Of a stretch of DNA of 55,169 nt, positions 16,115 through 26,200 are shown one piece after another (position 1 is the stretch's first letter; each line of letters starts with the position of its first letter). A program made the position numbers and the translations under genes. The notes beneath the pieces were generated by a model, which saw only the letters and a list, made by a program, of their open reading frames with translations, ran no database searches and was not told the DNA's origin. The DNA comes from Cytophagales bacterium. GTDB taxonomy: Bacteria > Bacteroidota > Bacteroidia > Cytophagales > Spirosomataceae. The stretch lies in NCBI GenBank assembly GCA_004292855.1, contig RDXN01000067.1, forward strand, positions 1 through 55,169. Reading direction: 5' to 3'.

Positions 16115-16741
16115 GTTTCCTTCGTCGTTAAGCCGTTCCTTGGTGTAGAGGTACGCCCCCCGAAACACATTGGCGAGGGCCGCTTCGATTTGTGACCAAC
16201 CTTCGTCGGTTTGGAGGTCAATGCCGAACACGATCTTTTTTTGCCCACCCGACAGGGTCAATAAGGTTAGACCGCTAATAAGAAGGGCCGCGAAGGCCGG
16301 GCCGTTTTTGGTATGGATGAGGGTGGCCAAATCATCGATCATGTCGCGGAGTTGCTTTTCTTTCTCAAATGCTATCTGATTGTTGTTGCCCTGAACATTG
16401 AGCAGATCGGCTTTCAGAAACTCCTGAGCGGCCACATTACCCCGCAGCAACCGAAATTCATTTACCAGATACTCGTTGCAGGCATCAAAAAACTCCTCAA
16501 GCGATGCTTCCCGAAGCCGTTCAACGTCGATAGCAGGAGCCGAAACAACCGGCTTGTTTTGGGTAACATACGCGTTGATTAGACCTTTCAATCCGCCGAA
16601 ATAGCGATAAATCAGAATTTTATTGACGTCTGCCTTTTGCGCTATCTTATTGATTCCTAGTTGATCAAATCCTTCCTCGGCGATAATTTCGCCAACAGCA
16701 TTGATCAGTCTTCTCTCACGTTGGGGGCGGTCTCGTTGCAT
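16073..16741 (-). CDS. TetR-family transcriptional regulator
   Basis: A 222-residue regulator. Residues about 5-50 are a TetR helix-turn-helix: RERRLINAVGEIIAEEGF, then the recognition region ADVNKILIYRYFGGLKGLI. The rest is a helical ligand-binding and dimerisation domain with no family-specific signature. The ATG at 16741 is preferred over an upstream frame extension, as TetR proteins have short N-terminal arms. A 22-bp dyad lies 41-62 bp upstream and may be its own operator. The gene is convergent with kynU and they overlap by 42 bp; no obvious target is adjacent other than itself. Confidence 0.85.
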   Translation of the reverse strand: MQRDRPQRERRLINAVGEIIAEEGFDQLGINKIAQKADVNKILIYRYFGGLKGLINAYVTQNKPVVSAPAIDVERLREASLEEFFDACNEYLVNEFRLLRGNVAAQEFLKADLLNVQGNNNQIAFEKEKQLRDMIDDLATLIHTKNGPAFAALLISGLTLLTLSGGQKKIVFGIDLQTDEGWSQIEAALANVFRGAYLYTKERLNDEGNLPGRERSPAEEPI

Positions 16742-16781
16742 GAAGTGAATTGACAAATGGTGCGTTGTAGCCAAACAGTAG

Positions 16782-16803
16782 CCACTTACCATTAACCAAG
16801 TGG
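16782..16803. promoter_or_regulatory. Candidate TetR operator dyad
   Basis: Perfect six-base arms CCACTT and AAGTGG separated by 10 bp, in the promoter region of the TetR gene. Size and position fit an autoregulatory operator; there is no independent support. Confidence 0.35.
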
Positions 16804-16873
16804 AGAAACGCCTGTTCCTTTTATTTTAGTGAATGGTGAACGTCAAACGGCTTGTACAGGGTGAGTGTTTCAA

Positions 16874-17803
16874 TTAGCCGACCACAAACTGGATGTTTCG
16901 TTTCAGACCTTCCAACTTGGTTCGCTTTACTGCTGATCGCCGGAAGACTTCGCGGAACACTTCTTCGGTAATCTCCAGCCAATCAGTTCGGGTCATGTTT
17001 ACGAGGGATGCACTGGGATCAAAGGCGGGCGTTTGGTGGGGGCGGGCGAAGCGGTTCCAGGGGCACACATCCTGACAGATATCGCAGCCAAACGCCCAGT
17101 TCTCAAACTGTCCCTTCACGTCTTGCGGGATAGCCTCTTTCAATTCAATGGTAAAGTAAGAGATGCACTTGCTCCCATCCACCACGTAGGGTTCGGTGAT
17201 GGCGTCGGTGGGGCACGCGTCGACGCAGCGGGTGCAGGTGCCGCAATAGTCGGCAATGGGGCCGTCGGGAACTAGATCAAGGTCGAGGATTAGCTCGCCA
17301 ATAAAGAAAAAACTACCCATCTCGCGGCTAATCAGGTTGGTGTGTTTACCTACCCAGCCCGCTCCGGCACGGCTGGCCCAGACCTTATCCATGACGGGGG
17401 CCGAGTCGACAAAAACGCGCCCGCCTACCTCACCAATTTCGTCCTCGATAAACGCCATGAGGTCTTTCAGCTTGTCTTTCAGAACAAAGTGATAATCCTC
17501 ACCATAGGCATATTTCGAGATTTTCAGGTCGTCGGGGCCTTCAGGCAGGCGTTGTTGGGGGTAGTAATTCAGCAGCACCGTCACGACCGATTTTGCTCCT
17601 TCGACCAGCTTGCGTGGATCGAGCCGCTTGTCGAAATGGTTGGCCATGTAGGCCATTTGGCCGTGATAATTCCGGTTCAGCCAGGTTTCAAGCCGGGAGG
17701 CTTCACTCTCCAGAAACTCCGCTTTCGACACGCCACAAAAGTCGAACCCAAGCCGAGTGGCTTCAGCCTTGATCAGCGCAGTATGTCGTTCGATTGGAGG
17801 CAT
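16874..17803 (-). CDS. queG: Epoxyqueuosine reductase
   Basis: A 309-residue cobalamin- and iron-sulfur-dependent enzyme that performs the last step of queuosine synthesis, reducing epoxyqueuosine in tRNA wobble position 34. Seen: an N-terminal half with the DUF1730-type cobalamin region ([35 protein letters not shown]), then two 4Fe-4S motifs, [12 protein letters not shown] and [11 protein letters not shown]. Slightly shorter than Escherichia coli QueG, which carries extra HEAT repeats. The ATG at 17803 is preferred over a TTG at 17827, which would lie in the adjacent repeat. It is divergent from grpE across a large nested palindrome. Confidence 0.94.
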   Translation of the reverse strand: MPPIERHTALIKAEATRLGFDFCGVSKAEFLESEASRLETWLNRNYHGQMAYMANHFDKRLDPRKLVEGAKSVVTVLLNYYPQQRLPEGPDDLKISKYAYGEDYHFVLKDKLKDLMAFIEDEIGEVGGRVFVDSAPVMDKVWASRAGAGWVGKHTNLISREMGSFFFIGELILDLDLVPDGPIADYCGTCTRCVDACPTDAITEPYVVDGSKCISYFTIELKEAIPQDVKGQFENWAFGCDICQDVCPWNRFARPHQTPAFDPSASLVNMTRTDWLEITEEVFREVFRRSAVKRTKLEGLKRNIQFVVG

Positions 17804-17815
17804 GAGTTTAAAAGA

Positions 17816-18044
17816 TTGGAACCGCAACGGCGGACCGTGCGGATTTGGCGAATGGAGCGGATTTACACGGTTTTTTTTATCATCCCACTTTTGTCATCCC
17901 GACGAAGGAGGGATCTACTTCTGATGTTTTTAACTTGACCATAAACTGAGTAGATCCCTCCTTCGTCGGGCCGGGTGGCCGGAGCCATGACAAAAAATCC
18001 GTGTAAATCTGCCCAATCCGCACGGTCCGCCGTTGCGGTTCCAA
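17816..18044. repeat. Large nested palindrome (outer arms with a type B element inside)
   Basis: Outer arms at 17816-17870 and 17999-18044 are imperfect reverse complements containing GGAACCGCAACGGCGGACCG and GCACGGTCCGCCGTTGCGG. Inside sits a type B element: left arm 17892-17918 (GTCATCCCGACGAAGGAGGG), right arm 17950-17994. The right inner arm is interrupted by a 16-bp insertion at 17971-17986. The element occupies the divergent gap between queG and grpE, so one or both promoters must lie in or beside it. Confidence 0.8.
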
Positions 18045-18193
18045 TCAATCTCACCGCGACTGCGGTGCTACTCCAAAACCCCAAATCAACCTCAAAAAAT
18101 CCGGTCAGACAACTTGTCAGTGCCAATCAGTTTGGCAACGCTTTTGCGCATATCCTTTTTATTCCAATTTTGACAGTATTAGTGCTTTTTAGC

Positions 18194-18790
18194 ATGGAAA
18201 ATAAAGACATTTTGAACGACGAAACTCAACAGCCCAACGGCCAGTCTGACAGTGTGGAAACGCTCACCAGCGAAGAAGCCGTAACAGTAAATGGCGGCAT
18301 AGCAGAGGATCTGGATGACACCGAACCCGTAGCGGAGGTGTCGGAAGCCGACCGGACGTATCAGGAGTTGGTTGAACTGAAAGATAAATACCTGCGGCTC
18401 TACGCCGATTTTGAGAACTTCCGTCGGCGCACGGCCAAAGAAAAAATGGATATGCTGTCGAACGCGAACGAGGGCATGTTGGTGGCCTTACTACCGGTTG
18501 TTGACGATTTCCAGCGTGCCATGCAATCGTTTGAATCTACCGACGATTTGGCGGCAGTGAAAGAGGGCGTTACCCTGATTTACAATAAGTTGGGACGCAC
18601 ACTGGAAGGCAAGGGTCTCAAGCCGATGGTTTCTAAAGGCGAGCCGTTCAACGCCGATTTGCACGAGTCGATTACCCAGTTTCCGGCCCCCAGCGACGAC
18701 CTGAAAGGCAAGGTAATTGACGAGACCGAACGGGGTTACTACCTCAACGACAAGGTGATACGATTTGCAAAGGTTATTGTAGGGTCTTGA
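18194..18790 (+). CDS. grpE: GrpE nucleotide-exchange factor
   Basis: A 198-residue co-chaperone that releases ADP from DnaK. The first 55 residues are acidic and disordered, then a long coiled-coil helix (YQELVELKDKYLRLYADFEN, FRRRTAKEK) and the C-terminal beta domain with GVTLIYNKL, PFNADLHESI and VIRFAKVIV. The ATG at 18194 is preferred; the open frame extends upstream into the nested palindrome but that part is not GrpE-like. It precedes dnaJ by 88 bp; dnaK is not in the window. Expected to be heat-induced, but no CIRCE element was seen. Confidence 0.95.
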   Translation: MENKDILNDETQQPNGQSDSVETLTSEEAVTVNGGIAEDLDDTEPVAEVSEADRTYQELVELKDKYLRLYADFENFRRRTAKEKMDMLSNANEGMLVALLPVVDDFQRAMQSFESTDDLAAVKEGVTLIYNKLGRTLEGKGLKPMVSKGEPFNADLHESITQFPAPSDDLKGKVIDETERGYYLNDKVIRFAKVIVGS

Positions 18791-18878
18791 ACTGTGATTT
18801 GTGTGATTAAACTGATTCTCTTGATTGATGTATAATCAGTGAAATCATATAAACCAGACGAATCAAAGTTCTGATATT

Positions 18879-20048
18879 ATGGCGACGAAACGAGATTATT
18901 ACGAGATACTGGGTATCGACAAAAGTGCGTCGGCAGACGATATTAAGAAGGCCTACCGCAAGATGGCCATCAAATATCACCCCGACAAAAACCCCGACGA
19001 TCCCTCCGCCGAGGATAAATTTAAGGAGGCTGCCGAAGCCTACGATGTCCTGAGCGACGTGAACAAAAAAGCACGTTACGACCAGTATGGGCATGCCGGG
19101 ATGGGCGGTGCGGCTGGTGGCGGCTACGGCGCGGGTGGCCCGTCGATGGACGACATTTTCAGTCAGTTTGGCGATATTTTCGGGGAAGAATCGCCGTTTG
19201 GCTCCTTCTTTAACCGGGGGCAGGGCGGTGGTGGCGGTCAACGACAGCGCGTTCGGCGCGGGTCGGACCTGCGGATCAAGCTCAAGCTGAACTTACAGGA
19301 GATTGCCAACGGCTCTGAGAAAAAAATCAAGGTAAAACGGCATGTTACCTGCAACACCTGCGGGGGCAATGGCTCTAAAAATGGAGCCGCCGTACAAACC
19401 TGTTCCACTTGCCAGGGAACCGGCCAAACCCGCAAAGTGGTAAACACGATGCTGGGGCAGATGGTCTCGACCAGTACGTGCCAAACCTGCAACGGCGAGG
19501 GCAAAATCGTGACCGACCGTTGCGAAACCTGCTTTGGCGAGGGGCGCGTGTTGGAAGAAGACGTAATCCCGATCAAAATTCCGGCGGGTGTGGCCGAGGG
19601 CATTCAGCTTTCGGTGGGTGGCAAAGGCAACGTACCGCCACGCGGGGGCGTGGCGGGCGACCTGCTCATTGTGGTGGAGGAAGAAGAAGATGTCGACCTC
19701 AAACGCGACGGCAGCAACGTGGTGTATGACCTCCACGTGACCTTCCCCGACGCAGCCCTGGGCACGAGCATTGAGGTGCCAACCATCGACGGACGGGCAC
19801 GCATCACCCTCGAACCCGGCACCCAAAGCGGCAAAATTCTGCGTCTGAAAGGCAAGGGCATTAAGGAGTTAAACGGCTACGGGCGGGGCGATCAATTGAT
19901 CCATGTGAACGTCTGGACCCCCCGCACGCTTTCCTCCGACGAGCGGGCTACGTTGGAAAAACTCCGTCAGTCGCCCAACTTCCAGCCTAAGCCAAACAAA
20001 GGTGATAAAGGCTTTTTCGAGAAGATGAAGGACTTCTTTCACGGGTAA
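18879..20048 (+). CDS. dnaJ: DnaJ chaperone
   Basis: A 389-residue type I Hsp40. J domain at residues 4-70 with YHPDKNPDD (the HPD tripeptide that triggers DnaK ATPase), a Gly/Phe-rich linker with a GGGGGQRQR stretch, then four zinc-finger repeats, [27 protein letters not shown] and CETCFGEGR, each CxxCxGxG as expected. The C-terminal substrate-binding domains end in a Lys/Phe-rich tail. All family elements are complete. It is probably transcribed with grpE and ends at a terminator 22 bp downstream. Confidence 0.96.
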   Translation: MATKRDYYEILGIDKSASADDIKKAYRKMAIKYHPDKNPDDPSAEDKFKEAAEAYDVLSDVNKKARYDQYGHAGMGGAAGGGYGAGGPSMDDIFSQFGDIFGEESPFGSFFNRGQGGGGGQRQRVRRGSDLRIKLKLNLQEIANGSEKKIKVKRHVTCNTCGGNGSKNGAAVQTCSTCQGTGQTRKVVNTMLGQMVSTSTCQTCNGEGKIVTDRCETCFGEGRVLEEDVIPIKIPAGVAEGIQLSVGGKGNVPPRGGVAGDLLIVVEEEEDVDLKRDGSNVVYDLHVTFPDAALGTSIEVPTIDGRARITLEPGTQSGKILRLKGKGIKELNGYGRGDQLIHVNVWTPRTLSSDERATLEKLRQSPNFQPKPNKGDKGFFEKMKDFFHG

Positions 20049-20070
20049 ATAAACTTAGCTGAAAGTACTT

Positions 20071-20120
20071 ATCAGGCCGTGCGGCAGACAGACTAAAAAC
20101 TGTTTGTCTCACGGCCTGAT
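20071..20120 (+). terminator. Terminator hairpin after dnaJ
   Basis: ATCAGGCCGTG pairs with CACGGCCTGAT, with an imperfect inner stem; the loop is A-rich. No long T run follows, so it may act as a bidirectional or weak terminator. Confidence 0.6.
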
Positions 20121-20246
20121 TTGCATAGTTAGACTGTACAAATACTTATTTTTCCATGACTACATAATATTATTTCCTATATTCATGTGACGGATTGAAG
20201 CGCATTTCGTCTAGGTTCTCAAGCCAACCTAAACACCTACCGTGAC

Positions 20247-23200
20247 ATGAATCGTATACGTTTGTCCCTGCGTTACGCAGTGATAATCTTTGGCGTTTTG
20301 TTCGCCCTGCCTGCCTTTGCTCAGGAGAGCAATTGCACGAACGGAATCGACGATGATGGCGATGGCCTCATTGACTCGTACGACCCCGACTGCCCCGATT
20401 TTCCGCGAACCATCAACTGCGCCCAGGCAAACGTGTGCTACCTGCCCACGGTATATGCCAACCCAAACGGAGCGGCTTCGGTGTATGGCACGCAGGATCT
20501 GGTTCTGGCGACGAGTGCGCCCATCGCCAAGGTGACCATCCGTACTCCTGACAATTCGTTTACCCAAACTGTAATCGTAACCAACACGGGATCAACGATT
20601 GTGTCGCTGCCGCGAACGGTTGTCGAGTCGATTAGCCTAAATATTCCCCAGGCAAACAAGGGTTTGATTATCAATTCCGATCAACCCATTCAGGCTACGT
20701 ATCGGCTCACAGCCTCGAATAATCAGGATATTATTCCACTGAAATGTGAGGGCGCATTGGGTCAGTCGTTCTACCCGGCAAGTCAGACGCGCCTGCGCGG
20801 AACAACAAGCGTAATTGACGAGCGGCATTTCATCTCGGTCATGGCTACACAGCCCAACACCCTCGTTACGTTTACTCGTCCGGCAGGCTCTACACTTACG
20901 TTTGATGGTGTTTCGGTTTTCCCACATACAGTAACCTTGCAGGCTGGTCAAACGTACATGGTGGCCTCGAATACGACGAATGCCACTACTTCGGTCAACC
21001 AAACCGTGAGTGGGGTTTTGGTGACGGGTTCGCAACCAATTGTGGTGAATTCGGGATCGCAACACACCCCCCAACCCTACACCGGCAACCGCGATGCCGG
21101 ACTGGACCAGATGGTGCCCATTCGCAGCACGGGTACGAGCTACGTGGCCATGCACGGGCAGAACACAGCCGCCAACTCAGACTATTTGATCGTGATTGCG
21201 TCGGAGAATGGCACGACGGTGAACATTTCGGGGCCACTTACAGCCGCCGGTACCTCCGTCGCGCTCTCAACCACAACCATTAACGCCGGGCAGGTGTACA
21301 CCTATAACCTGCCCAACGTACCAAACCGGGCCTACACTGTCAATACAAACAAGCGGGTGTACACCTACCACGTATCGTCGTATGCGGTGAACGAATACGG
21401 CATGGGGATGCTGCCTAATATTTCGCCCTGCAACGGTAGCCGACAAACCGATTTTTTCCGCACGTCGGGGTCATCGAACGATCAGGCGGTGGTGTTATTG
21501 CCCGCAACGGCCCTAAGCAGTTTGCGCTTTCGGGGGGCAGCCTATACCACCTACGGCACTGTGGTCGACAACGTAACGGTAAATGGCATCGGCTACAGTG
21601 TGGTTAGTTTCCCGAACGGCAGCATTGCACCCGTCGGGACCGTGAACCGGGTTACGGCGAGCGAACGCTTTCATGTGGGCGTGTTGAGCGGAACAGGAGG
21701 GGCCACGGGGAACTTCGGATTTTTTTCGAACTACGACACTAAAGTTGATGTCATTCAGCCTAATACGGGTCAGCCAACTACGTTCTACAGCGCGGCCAAA
21801 GTACCGATCAACACGGCCACACCTCACTGCCTGACCTTGTCGAGTTGCGGCCCCAATAACCGCATCAACAGCGTCGCGTTCGGGCCATATACCCAGAATG
21901 TTACGTTCTCCGGGTCGTGCATTACCTACACCATGAGCAGCACGGCCCCGATCTGCGCCCGCGATACGATCCGGGTGGGTGTTATCAACGACACGGGGCA
22001 ACTGGGTTCGGTTTGCCTGGAATTTGTGAACCAGAACAACGACCTCATCGCCGATGTGCTGCCCGCATCGTCGGCGGTGTGCCAGCCGGGGGGCGTGGCC
22101 TCACTTACGGCCACCACCCGCCCCCGTAGCGTGACCACCGCGCCCAACTACGCCTTTGAGTGGGTGGCCCCCGACAAGTCGTTTTTTAGTACCTCCGTTA
22201 TTTCAACCACAGCCATCGGACAGTTTCAGGTAACGGTAATCGACCGGGTCAGCAACTGCCGCGACACCGCCACTGTGGTCACGTTTGCCGAAACTGCCAC
22301 GCTTGCATTCGGCAACGCCCCCGCTACGGCCTGCGTGGGATCGACGGCTACGTACAATGTGCAAAGTACAACAGGAACCTACGCCTGGAGCGTTACAGGC
22401 GGGACGATTATCGCGGGCGGTACACCGTCGAGCAACTCGGCAACGGTGCGCTGGACAAGCGCGGGAACCGTTCGGGCGGTGGTGACTACGGTCAACGGGT
22501 GTACGGCGGCAGCGTCGGTGGCGGTCACGATTCGACCGGGCCTGACGCTCTCGGCCACAACCACGCCCATCGCCTGCCCCGGAACACCCACCGGCACCGT
22601 CGATCTGACCGTGACGGGCGGGGCGGCTCCGTTCAGTTATACATGGAGCAACGGGGCCACGACAGAAGACCTGACCGCCCTGATTGCGGGGTCGTACACG
22701 GTGAGTGTGTCGGACCGCAACGGCTGTGCATCGGCAACGGCGTTGGTCGTGAGCCTTACGCAGCCGACGGGTATTGTGATTACGCCCACCAGCACCAGCG
22801 TAACGTGTTTTGGGTTGACCAACGGCGGGGTGAATCTGGCGGTATCGGGGGGGCGGCCGTTCACGTCGGGATCACCGTATCAATACGTCTGGAGTACGGG
22901 TGCGACAACTCAAAACCTCACAGGCGTTGGGGCCGGAACCTACACCGTAACCGTGCGCGATGCGAGCGGCTGTTCGCAAACGGCTACGGCCACCGTGAGC
23001 CAACCGGCCCCGATTACGTTCACCACCACCCGGCAACACGTTGCCTGCGCGGGTGGCGCAACGGGCGGTATCACGCTGACGCCCGTTGGCGGAACGCCCG
23101 TGTTTACGTACCGCTGGAACGATGCCGTCTTGACACAAAACCGATCAGCTTTAGTAGCAGGTGCTTATAGCGTGACCGTCACCGACGCCAACAACTGCAC

Positions 23201-26200
23201 CGCCACCACAGCCGTGAGCCTTACGCAACCCACCGCCCTGAGTTTGTCGGTAAGTGTAACGCCGATCCGTTGTAACGGAGCCAGCACGGGAGCCATCGAC
23301 CTCACGCCAACGGGCGGCACGGGCGTTTACACCTATGCCTGGAGCAACAGCACAGCGGGGCAGGACTTGACGGGCATCCCGGCAGGAACCTACTCCGTAA
23401 CCGTCACCGACAGCAACGGCTGCTCCACCACGTTGACCCGGACGCTGAACGCGCCAACGGCCCTTGTACCATCGGTAACGGCGCAAAACCCGCTCTGTTT
23501 CGGTGGGGCAACGGGCAGTATTTTGGTAAGTGCAACGGGCGGAACGGCCCCGGTCAGTGCCTTGTGGAGCGATGGAAATACGACCCTAAGCCGCACCGGA
23601 TTATTGGCGGGCATTTATTCGGCCACGCTGACCGACGCCAACAGTTGCAGCGTGACAACCTCCGTGAGCCTGACGCAACCGCCCGTGCTGACGGGCAGCA
23701 CAACGGCCACCAACGTAAGCTGTTTTGGTGGGAGCAATGGCCGCGTTGACCTGACGGTGGGGGGTGGCACGAGTCCGTATGGCTACGCCTGGAGCAACGC
23801 GGCAACCACACAGGATATTAACGGCCTAACAACCAACACATACAGCGTGACCATTAGCGATGCCAACGGATGCCAACTCACGCAGGCAGCCGCTGTTTCG
23901 CAGCCAACGCAACTGGTGTTATCGGCGGCAACGGTTGATGTGCAATGCCCGAATCAGGCACCGTCGGGAAGTATTGCGACGCAGATAAACGGCGGCACAA
24001 CGCCCTACAGCTTCCTCTGGAGCAACGGCTCCACGCAGCCAACAGTACAGGGGCTACCGGCAGGTTCGTATACGCTCGTTGTGACGGATACGCAAGGATG
24101 CACGGCTTCTTTGGCGACGACTATCGTGTCGCCACCACCATTCGCGTTGGGCCTGCAAGTGCGGCCCGTGGCCTGCAACAGCGGGGCTACGGGGTCTGTT
24201 GACTTGAGCGTAACGGGCGGTACGGCCTTCACATCCGGCGCACCGTACCAATACCAATGGAGCAATGGCTCTACAAGCGAAGACCCAACGAGTTTAACCG
24301 CCGGAACCTACTCCGTAACCGTTCTCGATGCCAGTGGATGCTCCGAATCAGTGACGCTGTCCGTATCGGAGCCGCCCGCGCTAACCCTGACCGAAACCCA
24401 CACGAACCTGCTGTGCAACGGGATCAACACAGGCAGTATCAGCGCATTGGCTACGGGTGGGGTCACGCCGTACTCGTTCTCCTGGACCGACGGGGCAACC
24501 ACCGCCAACCGGACAAATCTGGCCGCAGGCACCTACACTGTTCGGGTAACCGACGCGAACGGTTGCCAACAAGTGCTGGCCTCATCGACGGTGAGCCTGA
24601 CGCAGCCGCCTGCCCTTGCTGTGAGGCAGTCGGTTACGGCTGTAACGTGTATCGGCACCGCAACCGGACGTATCAACTTGAGCGTATCGGGGGGAACGGG
24701 AGTCTATGGTTACGCGTGGAACACCGGCGCAAACACGGCCCTGCTCACAAGCCTCACGGCAGGTTTATATTCGGCCACCGTAACCGACGGAAACAGTTGC
24801 TCCGTGGCTGTGCAACAACTCGTTACGGAGCCATCGGCCCTGACAACGAGCCTTGTACAACAGGACATTCGGTGCAACGGAGCCGTAACCGGCCAACTAA
24901 CCGTTGGCGCAACAGGCGGAACTGCGCCCTACTCGTTCTCGTGGAGTGATGGGGTCGGTGGGCAATCGCGCACAACCCTTACTGCCGGAATTTATTCGGT
25001 AACAGTGACCGACGCGAACGGTTGCGCCCAATTGTTATCGGCTACATTGGTGCAGCCAACTGCCCTGACGTTGCTGGCTGAGGGAACCCCGGTGCTGTGC
25101 GCGGCTGGTGCAACGGGCAGTATCAGCACCACCGCGACGGGCGGCACCGGCCCCTACAGTTACGCCTGGAGTGATGGCAGCGGCCAACCGGGAAATACCA
25201 ACGCCAGCCGGGCCGCTCTGACCGCCGGAACCTACTCCGTAACCCTGACCGACGCCAACAATTGCCGCACAAGCCAGACGGTTTCGCTTACGCAACCAAC
25301 GGCCCTAACCGCCGTTACGTCGCTTACGCAGGTGGCCTGTTCGGGCGGGAGCAGCGGAGCGGTTGACCTGACGGTTTCGGGCGGCAGCGGGGTGTATTCG
25401 TTTACATGGAGCGATGCCAATACGAGTCAAAACCGCACCGGTTTAACCGAAGGAACCTACGTCGTACAGATTGCCGATGCCAATGGATGCCGCACTACAG
25501 CCACAGCCTCGCTCACCCAACCGCAACCCCTGCGCCTGACCGAGGTATTGGTTCCCGTGACCTGCAACGGCGGTAGCAATGGACAGATTACGCTCACGGC
25601 ATCGGGCGGCAGTGGGGTGTATTCGTTCACGTGGAGCGATTCAAATAATAACCAAAACCGTACGGGTTTAACGGCGGGGACTTATTCTGTTTCGGCAACC
25701 GACTCGCGGGGTTGTTCACAAACGCTTTCGGTAACCATCACCCAGCCCACGGCCATCACGGCAACGCTGCAATCGACCACGATTACCTGCGCGGGTGGCA
25801 CCAACGGGGTAGTCGATCTGACGGTTTCGGGCGGAACCACGCCGTACACGTACGTTTGGAGCAAGGGCGCAACAACCGAGGACATTTCGGGCCTGCCAAC
25901 CGGCAACTATTCCGTAACGATCACCGACAACGGGGGTTGCCAACTCTCCGACACCCGGATGCTTGCCGAACCAACCCCTTTGGTGGTATCGCTCACTCCA
26001 ACGAACAACCTGTGCCAATTCGACCTGACCGGGCAAATTACTTCAAATGTATCGGGAGGAACGGCGGGCTATACCTATTTGTGGAACACAGGAGCCGCGA
26101 CGCCATCCGTCACGGGATTGGCCGTGGGGCGTTACTCACTCACTGTGACCGACGCCAACAACTGCGTGGCTTCGGGGTTAACGTCGCTTTCAGCTCCCTC

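Noticed and set aside
17975-18193. N-terminal extension of GrpE
   Set aside because: The extra residues are encoded by the nested palindrome and do not resemble GrpE; ATG 18194 gives the normal length.
20071-20120. Hairpin after dnaJ as another mobile palindrome
   Set aside because: Single, short and at the expected terminator position; it does not match the other element arms.
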